Assembly (NCBI GenBank): GCA_027487055.1
Contig: JAIYEJ010000020.1
Span: forward strand, 1-13,932
From: Methylotenera sp.
Lineage (GTDB): Bacteria > Pseudomonadota > Gammaproteobacteria > Burkholderiales > Methylophilaceae
Direction: 5' to 3'
DNA: 13,932 nt
Part shown: positions 9,225 to 13,932 of the stretch, piece after piece
Layout of the letters: the number at the start of each line of letters is the position of its first letter
How positions within the stretch are numbered: the stretch's first letter is position 1
Notes under the pieces: generated by a model
The model's input: only the letters and a program-made list of their open reading frames with translations
Told to the model about the DNA's origin: nothing
Databases searched by the model: none
Made by a program: the position numbers and the translations under genes

Positions 9225-9231
9225 TGAGATA

Positions 9232-9528
9232 TTACTTACCAGCTGCCCCACCTTTAACAGCCATAGAAGAAGTGGTCACAGTACCACCTGCGATTCGCTC
9301 GCAAGTCCCCTTGGGCAAATAAATCCAGCCTTCAGGGTCGCGATCTGCCTTGACATTACCAGCACAAGCTGATTTGCTTGTACCGCAATCGTTTTTACCT
9401 GCTTTTACAATACCTGCGCATTTTTCATTGTCACCTTTTGCAGCAAAAGCTTGGCTTGTAGTAGCCAATAAACCAACGGTAATTAGGCCAGCAAAAGCAG
9501 TGCGAATAATTTGATTATTAGAACTCAT
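9232..9528 (-). CDS. bufA: BufA-like bufferin precursor peptide (DUF2282), second copy
   Basis: A 98-residue secreted small protein. The signal peptide runs to about residue 29 (TSQAFA, then AKGDNEK). The mature part has four cysteines at 37, 48, 55 and 76 in EKCAGIVKAGKNDCG, SACAG and PKGTCERIAGG. This is the DUF2282/BufA1 pattern. In bufferins, an MNIO enzyme (BufB) with BufC converts some cysteines to thiooxazole-type groups and the exported product binds copper. Cysteine spacing (11, 7 and 21) is identical to that of the other copy at 12516-12818. The C-terminal tail is Gly/Ala/Ser-rich and differs from that copy. No intact bufB or bufC lies next to it, only a bufC remnant upstream, so modification would have to be done by the pair at the right edge. 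GGAGAAAC before the ATG is a good ribosome site. DoxX follows. Confidence 0.9.
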   Translation of the reverse strand: MSSNNQIIRTAFAGLITVGLLATTSQAFAAKGDNEKCAGIVKAGKNDCGTSKSACAGNVKADRDPEGWIYLPKGTCERIAGGTVTTSSMAVKGGAAGK

Positions 9529-9540
9529 GATGTTTCTCCA

Positions 9541-9605
9541 TATAATTTAAAAAATAAATCTTCCTTTTGGAAGTCTTGCGTAGCAAAAGTCAAGCAACTG
9601 CTTAA
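9541..9605 (-). promoter_or_regulatory. Shared bufA leader block, second copy (possible promoter region)
   Basis: On the minus strand this block reads TTAAGCA, then GACTT, AGACTTC, a short A-rich piece and AAGATTTATTTTTT, ending just before the ribosome site. The same ordered elements occur before the other bufA at 12841-12896. The likeness may simply reflect common descent of the two copies, but its position fits a promoter or leader. No sigma-factor consensus could be assigned with confidence. Confidence 0.35.
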
Positions 9606-9720
9606 CTTTGTTACATTCATTTTAAGTAGATAAAGTCTCACAAAAATCGCTAAACTTTATTACTTAATTAACATACAACTTGGGAATAATTATTCGGTTA
9701 TTAGCTGATGGTGTAAAATA

Positions 9721-9830
9721 AATCAGCACATTAACCAGTTCAGCAACTTGAATCTCAAGCTGAAAAAAACATTCCTAAAACTAAGTCGTTTTGAGTTCCT
9801 AAACATTACAAAAAATTGAATTAATTTCTG
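9721..9830 (-). pseudogene. Remnant of a bufC 3' end
   Basis: About 110 bp resemble the last third of the DUF2063 gene at 12965-13735. The strongest block (9772-9825 against 13018-13072) matches at roughly 48 of 55 positions by hand alignment and includes the shared TAAGTCGTTTTGAG. Translated, the start reads EINSIFCN against the intact DINSTFCK. A one-base deletion and a compensating insertion follow, giving in-frame stops in all readings. The last part keeps a weaker protein-level likeness (IQ-x3-LV-N-x-L against IQEGVLVDLL), and the original stop is lost. It sits directly upstream of the second bufA, as the intact bufC sits upstream of the first. This marks a past duplication of the bufC-bufA junction followed by decay. 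Confidence 0.78.
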
Positions 9831-9885
9831 TATTAAGCTTAGGTTTTAGCTACCCATAAAATTAAAAATCTTTGATAAAAAGCTA

Positions 9886-11517
9886 TTAGGGAATGCCCGC
9901 ACCTTTGATGTTGAGACGAATTTTGTAAATTGCGGACTGAGCCGCTAAATACAAGGTTTTACCATCTTCGTCGCCCCAAGCAATGTTGTGCGGATGTTTT
10001 GGCGCGATAATAGTGCCTAAATGTTTACCTTGTTGGGATAATATCCATAAACCGCCTGGACCAGAAACATATAAATTGCCTTGAATATCTACTTTAATGC
10101 CATCAAGTGCTTCTTCGCCATTAGCCGATGTCATATCAAAAAATATCTCACCTTTTCCAACCAATCCATCGGTTTTTACTGGGTAGCGCATCACTACTTT
10201 TTTATGGTCGTCCCAGTTGCCAACATAAAGAAATTTTTCATCAGGAGAAAAAGCAATACCATTAGGTCCAGTCAGCTCATTAGAAAGTAAATCAACTTTT
10301 CCATTTTTAACACGATAAATTCCGCTGTAAGGTAGTTCTTTTCGTGGGTCTTTTTCGAATTTTGGTAAGCCAAAATAAGGGTCTGTTAGATAAAGTGCAC
10401 CATCTGATTTATAAATCAAGTCATTAGGACTGTTAAAGCGTTTACCTTCAAAGCGATCAGCAATCACGGTGATGTTGCCGTCCTGCTCAGTGAGTGTTAC
10501 ACGCCGATTACCATGTTCGTCAACAGTTAGGCGGCCTTGTAAATCTAGCGCTAAGCCGTTTGACCCAGGTTGTCGGTACTCTGCTATGTCTGCACCGCTG
10601 TAACCGCTAAGGTTTCGAAAGATGCTCAAATTGCCATCATATTTGTATATCGTGTTTGCATTAGGGTCACTAAATAACAGATATCCGTCAGCGCTTTTAT
10701 TTTTAATCCAAAGCGGGCCTTCAGTAAATTGAAAACCTTCAGCCAGTTTGTAAATCTTGGGGTTGAGAGGAATAATTGCGTCAATTTCTGGTGTGTTTCT
10801 CAGCACTTCAACATTCACTTCTTGTGGCGTTACTGCATAAGGCTCTGTAAGACCTTTGTAAAAAGATAACTTGGCGTGATGTAAATAAATATAATTGGTG
10901 GGCGAGGCTGAGATAGGCCCATTAATGCCAAATATGGCCAATTGTATTTTTTGGCCAGGTTTCACGTTGCGGCTAATCACCATGCGATTTTTTGCATTCC
11001 ATCCAGCGACCACTGAACCACCAGACTGTGCGCTAGCACGAGCTAATTCGCCATTGACCCAAATTTCTGCGTAATCATCTACAGAGGTGTCAAATACTAC
11101 TGTGCTACCAGCTATTTGAACACCATCTATTTGTTGTGGAATAGTGATGTTAATGCGATACCAGTTAAATGCTAATCGACCATTGCTACGGCGTTTACTT
11201 AATGTGCTGGGGTCTATTTGCTCCCATTTGGTATCATCGAAATTAGTACTTCCTGCCTTGGGTTGGTAATCGAAAGTTTTCACTGCTAAGCTACCCGGCT
11301 GCCCTTCTGCGCCTGCAGCTCTAAAATCAGTTTCAACGATTTTAGTGTCACTATATCGCCATTGACCTTGCACTAAAGTTGTCCCCTCATTTGTTGCTAA
11401 ATCCAGTGTTGATAAGGGCGAACCGGCAGGCAAATCGGTTGGAGCTACCGCCGCAAACACAGTACTAACGATAGAGGTAAATAGCACTGCGGTGAACGTT
11501 ATTATCAATCTATACAT
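9886..11517 (-). CDS. Exported SMP-30/gluconolactonase-like protein with N-terminal beta domain
   Basis: Predicted periplasmic lactonase, 543 aa. The signal peptide is MYRLIITFTAVLFTSIVSTV plus FA, with cleavage near residue 22. Residues about 45-222 form an added domain that looks like a galactose-binding-type beta sandwich (FNWYRINITIP, VVFDTSVDDYAEIWVNGE). Residues about 250-540 are a six-bladed SMP-30/LRE-like propeller. Likely metal ligands, by family pattern, are E266 (FTEGPLW), N365 (NSPNDLIY), N419 (TGPNGIAFS) and D472 (LDGIKVD). Such enzymes hydrolyse sugar lactones, for example gluconolactone to gluconate. The frame extends to an ATG at 11538, but that lacks a ribosome site and would put seven residues before the signal peptide. 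ATG 11517 has GAGG 6 nt upstream. It lies 26 bp after the GlcG-cupin gene, so both are probably co-expressed and exported together. Confidence 0.9.
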   Translation of the reverse strand: MYRLIITFTAVLFTSIVSTVFAAVAPTDLPAGSPLSTLDLATNEGTTLVQGQWRYSDTKIVETDFRAAGAEGQPGSLAVKTFDYQPKAGSTNFDDTKWEQIDPSTLSKRRSNGRLAFNWYRINITIPQQIDGVQIAGSTVVFDTSVDDYAEIWVNGELARASAQSGGSVVAGWNAKNRMVISRNVKPGQKIQLAIFGINGPISASPTNYIYLHHAKLSFYKGLTEPYAVTPQEVNVEVLRNTPEIDAIIPLNPKIYKLAEGFQFTEGPLWIKNKSADGYLLFSDPNANTIYKYDGNLSIFRNLSGYSGADIAEYRQPGSNGLALDLQGRLTVDEHGNRRVTLTEQDGNITVIADRFEGKRFNSPNDLIYKSDGALYLTDPYFGLPKFEKDPRKELPYSGIYRVKNGKVDLLSNELTGPNGIAFSPDEKFLYVGNWDDHKKVVMRYPVKTDGLVGKGEIFFDMTSANGEEALDGIKVDIQGNLYVSGPGGLWILSQQGKHLGTIIAPKHPHNIAWGDEDGKTLYLAAQSAIYKIRLNIKGAGIP

Positions 11518-11543
11518 GATGGCCTCTTGTTTACACATTGGTT

Positions 11544-12431
11544 TTATTTATTGATTGGTTTAACAACAAAGTATAAAAATGGATTGCTGGTTTCTTTAAA
11601 CCAGTGCGGAACACCTTGAGGAATGACAACAACATCACCCTTGGCAAGTTGCCGTGATTCGCCACCTTCTACGCGTAGGGCACGTACTTCCGTTGGTCCC
11701 ATATACTTAGGATCAACCATAGTTCCACCCGTCACTAATGTTGCGGACCCCTCCAGCACATAAACAACATCTGTTTCATTTTCATGTACTTCAACTTGCC
11801 CAGCTTTTTCACGCCGGCTGGCATGTACTTTATAACCATCCACTTCAAGCAAAGGCATGCCTTTGTCAAAAGCGCTTATTACCTTGTCGTGCTGAAAATA
11901 TGTAACTGGTGCTGAGGGTATAGGAATAGCACCAATGGCTGTTATCGCTTTGCTACCTGAAATAGCCAGGTCTTCATCTTGTTGTGCACTTGCAGCGCCA
12001 GAAACGCCTACGGCTCCTACAATTTGGCCGTCTACAGTAATGGGGATACCACCTTGCAATGGGGTAAATAATGAATCTGGTAGCGCAATCATTGCTGTGC
12101 GGCCATTTTTAATAGTATCTTCAAAAACTTTGGTGGGGCGTTTAAACAACGCGGCAGTGCGCGCTTTGCCAATAGAAATTGTCGCGCCAGCAGGAAAAGT
12201 ATTATCCAAACGCTCTAGCGCCATTAAATTACCGCCATCATCTACCACTGCTATTACTGCACCAGGCGCATTCAAATGTTTGGCTTCTGCCACAGTAGCT
12301 GCAATGACTTTTTTTGCACCTTCTAGTGTTAATGCCGCTTTGTTATTGGTTAAATTAGCTGCTTGAGTGTTTGCTGCGCTTAATAGCAAAAAACTAATCA
12401 AAATTGTACGTTTGTTCTTCCACGGCTTCAT
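11544..12431 (-). CDS. Exported GlcG/HbpS-like domain fused to a cupin
   Basis: A 295-residue periplasmic protein. The signal peptide (MKPWKNKRTILISFLLLSAA) is likely cleaved after NTQA, residue 24. Residues about 32-168 are a GlcG/HbpS-type domain (formerly DUF336): LTLEGAKKVIAATVAEAK, GAVIAVVDDGGNLMALERLD and the glycine-rich QGGIPITVDGQIVGAVGVSG. Residues about 180-293 are a single cupin with VEVHENETDVVYVLEG (H216, D221) and GDVVVIPQGVPHWF (H276), suggesting a metal site. HbpS relatives bind haem or cobalamin; GlcG from glycolate operons has no fixed function. The role here (ligand binding, sensing or a small-molecule reaction) is unknown. The frame opens at 12488, but that ATG lies at the edge of a stem-loop and has no signal peptide behind it. 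ATG 12431 has GGAG 7 nt before it and starts the signal peptide. Confidence 0.88.
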   Translation of the reverse strand: MKPWKNKRTILISFLLLSAANTQAANLTNNKAALTLEGAKKVIAATVAEAKHLNAPGAVIAVVDDGGNLMALERLDNTFPAGATISIGKARTAALFKRPTKVFEDTIKNGRTAMIALPDSLFTPLQGGIPITVDGQIVGAVGVSGAASAQQDEDLAISGSKAITAIGAIPIPSAPVTYFQHDKVISAFDKGMPLLEVDGYKVHASRREKAGQVEVHENETDVVYVLEGSATLVTGGTMVDPKYMGPTEVRALRVEGGESRQLAKGDVVVIPQGVPHWFKETSNPFLYFVVKPINK

Positions 12432-12462
12432 GAGTATCTCCAAGTTGTATCGCTTGTAATCA

Positions 12463-12494
12463 AGCTGTGTGATACGTAAATTCATCACACAGCT
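12463..12494 (-). promoter_or_regulatory. Perfect 11-bp stem-loop after the first bufA
   Basis: AGCTGTGTGAT (12463-12473) pairs exactly with ATCACACAGCT (12484-12494) around a 10-nt loop. It lies 21 bp past the bufA stop and 31 bp before the GlcG-cupin start. As with the hairpin after the other bufA, no U-tract follows on the minus strand. Position suggests a shared design that protects bufA mRNA or lowers read-through into the next gene. Confidence 0.65.
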
Positions 12495-12515
12495 ATTACA
12501 AACTTTTATGATTGA

Positions 12516-12818
12516 TTAGCTTTTGTTTTTTGATTTTTCGTATATTTCAGGCCCGCCTGGTGCATTCCAAGGTTTATCAGTAATCGTGCCACCAGCAAGT
12601 CTTTCGCAAGTACCTGCAGGTAACTCAATCCAAGCTTCTTTGTCGTTATCGATTTCAGCTGAGCCATGGCAGCCGAGTTTGGTTGTGCCGCAATCGTTGT
12701 GACCCGCTTTAACAATGCCTGCACATTTTTCTGTTGGACCAGCTGTTGCTGTAGTTGCTAGACCAGCTGAAATAAGACCAGCAAATGCGAGTGAAATAAT
12801 TTGATTAGTACTTTTCAT
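12516..12818 (-). CDS. bufA: BufA-like bufferin precursor peptide (DUF2282), first copy
   Basis: A 100-residue secreted four-cysteine peptide. The signal peptide ends near residue 26 (ATTATA, then GPTEK). Cysteines at 32, 43, 50 and 71 lie in EKCAGIVKAGHNDCG, LGCHG and PAGTCERLAGG, the DUF2282/BufA1 pattern. It is the substrate expected for the BufB/BufC pair encoded immediately upstream in the same direction, 146 bp away; the modified peptide would sequester copper in the periplasm. Compared with the other copy, the segment between Cys50 and Cys71 is more acidic and the C-terminus is a charged tail (PGGPEIYEKSKNKS) instead of a Gly/Ala-rich one. CGGAGAC before the ATG supports the start. The gene order B-C-A instead of the common A-B-C suggests another bufA may lie beyond the right edge, or that the order was rearranged. 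Confidence 0.9.
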   Translation of the reverse strand: MKSTNQIISLAFAGLISAGLATTATAGPTEKCAGIVKAGHNDCGTTKLGCHGSAEIDNDKEAWIELPAGTCERLAGGTITDKPWNAPGGPEIYEKSKNKS

Positions 12819-12840
12819 AATGAGTCTCCGTTAAATAAAT

Positions 12841-12896
12841 ATAAAAATAAAATCTTGTTTAGAAGTCTGGTGTCACTGAATAAAGTCATTGCTTAA
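12841..12896 (-). promoter_or_regulatory. Shared bufA leader block, first copy (possible promoter region)
   Basis: It carries the same ordered elements as 9541-9605 on the minus strand: TTAAGCA, GACTT, AGACTTC and AAGATTTTATTTTT, ending about 22 bp before the ATG. It lies in the 146-bp gap between bufC and bufA, long enough for a separate promoter. The weak hairpin seen in the other copy is not preserved here (CTTCTAAACAAG). Confidence 0.33.
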
Positions 12897-12964
12897 TATA
12901 GTTAAGCTAACTTAAAGACATAAAATCATGCAAATATCACATTACTTTTTTGAGCTTTTGCTAA

Positions 12965-13735
12965 TCAATCAAGCAAATCTACTAATACACCTTCTTGTAT
13001 CATTTGCTGCAAAAAACTTCCTAAATCTAAGTCGTTTTGAGTCTCTAAAGCCTTACAAAAAGTTGAATTAATGTCGTTGCCAGCGGCTAATTCACGCAAC
13101 ATGACATACTCTCCTGTTGTGAGTGGCTTAATTGCGATATCGAAATTCTGACGTTTAACGAGTAACTGGCAAGCGCCTTCCTGTAAATTAATCGATATAT
13201 CTCCTTGCCAATCGGGTTGATTCACTTGCCAAATTTGTGCCACGGGGTAATTGGATTGTAAAAGTTGTATTGAGGGATGCAGAGTAAAACGAAGCTCGCC
13301 ATATTGATCTGCTGGCACCATAGAAAGTTTGATCAAATCAAATGGGTCATGATCAGCGGAATGAAACGCTAGTTCCATCATCCACTCAAGATGCGCCACG
13401 TCTGGCAAATAGCTTAATTGTTTAGCTGGCTCAAATGTGTCTAGAAATTCAGAGAAATCGGCTCCATAACTATTTAAATCACCACTCCTAGAAGGGTAGT
13501 TGTGAATGTAACAATCTGCAGTATGGCGAAAAAATTGCTCCCCTACGAGCCGCTCTACTACTGGGTAAACTGCTTTTAATGCAGTACGATAATTTGAAAA
13601 CACATTGTTCTGATAAATAGCTAAACATTCTTTTGTAGATATAGCGTCTTCTTTAATATAAGTAGCATACAACGAGTCGTTGTTATCAAATAGGTCAAAT
13701 ACAAACCGTGTTTGTAAATCACGCAGTAACGTCAA
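12965..13735 (-). CDS. bufC: BufC-like DUF2063 protein, partner of the MNIO enzyme
   Basis: A cytoplasmic partner that presents the BufA precursor to BufB, as MbnC does for MbnB in methanobactin synthesis. From the TTG at 13735 it is 256 aa. The N-terminal DUF2063 helical domain (about 4-97) includes the LRDLQTRFVFDLF start, AIYQNNVFSNYRTALKAVYP and ERLVGEQFF. The DVAHLEWMMELAF stretch (about 112-124) follows, then a beta-rich C-terminal domain. Start choice: the ATG at 13774 lengthens the overlap with bufB to 56 nt, has no good ribosome site and adds 13 residues unlike the family. TTG 13735 has GGAG 7 nt upstream, overlaps bufB by 17 nt and gives the usual family N-terminus. I prefer TTG but cannot exclude ATG. 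No signal peptide, as expected. Confidence 0.88.
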   Translation of the reverse strand: MTLLRDLQTRFVFDLFDNNDSLYATYIKEDAISTKECLAIYQNNVFSNYRTALKAVYPVVERLVGEQFFRHTADCYIHNYPSRSGDLNSYGADFSEFLDTFEPAKQLSYLPDVAHLEWMMELAFHSADHDPFDLIKLSMVPADQYGELRFTLHPSIQLLQSNYPVAQIWQVNQPDWQGDISINLQEGACQLLVKRQNFDIAIKPLTTGEYVMLRELAAGNDINSTFCKALETQNDLDLGSFLQQMIQEGVLVDLLD

Positions 13736-13932
13736 GATGCTTCTCCATTCGCTGTTTTGCTTTCGTTGCTTCATCTAACAAAGTATCCAGCGTTGGAATA
13801 TCGGTATCCCATTCAATTAAAGTAGGCTTGGCACCTAAACTGCCTAGCGTGTATTCATACAAAACCCAAACATCAGGCGAAACAAGAGTCCCATGCGTAT
13901 CGATTAAACAAGTACCATTTGTATCGAAGCCT
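13719..13932 (-). CDS. bufB: BufB-like MNIO-family (DUF692) enzyme, C-terminal 70 residues
   Basis: Only the end of the gene is in the window. Its frame, read from 13931 to a TGA at 13719-13721, gives 70 residues beginning GFDTNGTCLIDTHGTLV, then VWVLYEYTLG, AKPTLIEWDTDIPTLDTLLD and a Lys-rich end. DTHG and the IEWD-IP stretch are characteristic of the C-terminal part of DUF692/MbnB-type multinuclear non-haem iron oxidative enzymes; by family knowledge the Asp/His and Glu there are likely iron ligands. Such enzymes oxidise cysteine side chains in precursor peptides. Its stop overlaps the start of the DUF2063 gene, the standard partner, so the two are translationally linked. It was found by direct reading of the edge sequence. 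Confidence 0.87.
   Translation of the reverse strand, partial: GFDTNGTCLIDTHGTLVSPDVWVLYEYTLGSLGAKPTLIEWDTDIPTLDTLLDEATKAKQRMEKHLDVTA

Larger units (their letters stand above)
9529..9885. other. 357-bp intergenic region before the second bufA
   Basis: This gap carries no intact gene. Starting at the SMP-30 stop and moving along the minus strand, it holds about 55 bp of AT-rich sequence, then the bufC remnant (about 9830-9721). Next comes an AT-rich stretch containing the 12-bp palindrome GAATAATTATTC (9684-9695), and finally the segment shared with the leader of the other bufA (about 9605-9541). I see no clear intrinsic terminator after the SMP-30 gene. A weak hairpin (CTTCC, AAAA loop, GGAAG, at 9560-9573) followed on the minus strand by a T-rich run sits in the bufA leader and might act as an attenuator. 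Confidence 0.7.

Noticed and set aside
9684..9695. GAATAATTATTC palindrome as an operator
   Set aside because: It is a short, AT-only core palindrome in an AT-rich gap, present once and not repeated before the other bufA, so chance is an adequate explanation.
9529..9885. Insertion sequence or integrase-mediated insertion between the bufA copies
   Set aside because: No transposase, integrase, terminal inverted repeats or target duplication could be seen. The bufC remnant fits duplication and decay better.
11935..12366. 143-residue plus-strand open frame
   Set aside because: It is antisense to the GlcG-cupin gene. Its Ala/Pro/Ser-rich composition is what the opposite strand of that Ala/Gly-rich domain gives.
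12506..12724. 72-residue minus-strand frame overlapping the first bufA
   Set aside because: It is an alternative frame inside bufA, which has a signal peptide, conserved cysteines and a ribosome site. The alternative has none.

Overview
All genes in this window lie on the minus strand, so the transcript reads from right to left. Base composition is moderately AT-rich. The protein families present (bufferin peptides with MNIO and DUF2063 partners, DoxX, SMP-30, GlcG/HbpS) point to a Gram-negative Pseudomonadota genome. A beta- or gammaproteobacterium, possibly methylotroph-like, is my best guess, but nothing here fixes the genus. There are no rRNA, tRNA, CRISPR or transposase genes.

Right part (13932 to 12516): the end of an MNIO-family (DUF692) gene, bufB, overlaps a DUF2063 gene, bufC. 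These are followed by a small secreted four-cysteine DUF2282 peptide, bufA. This is the bufferin arrangement, in which BufB and BufC modify cysteines of BufA to make a copper-binding peptide.

Middle (12431 to 9886): two exported proteins follow, a GlcG/HbpS-cupin fusion and a gluconolactonase-like SMP-30 protein with an extra N-terminal beta domain. A 357-bp gap after them holds a decayed copy of the 3' end of bufC. Beyond it come a second bufA and a DoxX membrane protein. The window therefore records a duplication of the bufC-bufA junction. Both bufA genes are followed by a perfect stem-loop.

Left part (8699 to 1): a tightly packed carbohydrate-redox run. It holds a glucose 1-dehydrogenase-like SDR, an exported two-domain VOC (glyoxalase-fold) protein, an FAD-dependent GMC oxidoreductase, a GH133-type amylo-alpha-1,6-glucosidase, a large MGH1-like/GH63-related glycosidase, and the N-terminal two-thirds of an aquaporin.

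Reading it together: the glycosidases could release glucose, the SDR and GMC enzymes could oxidise sugars to lactones, and SMP-30 could hydrolyse lactones. The Buf/DoxX module would handle copper or envelope stress. The continuous orientation and short spacings suggest co-regulation, but the functional link is an inference. Several open reading frames extend upstream of their likely starts. Starts were moved for the GlcG-cupin, SMP-30, SDR, GMC and (tentatively) bufC genes, using Shine-Dalgarno position, signal peptide or family pattern.
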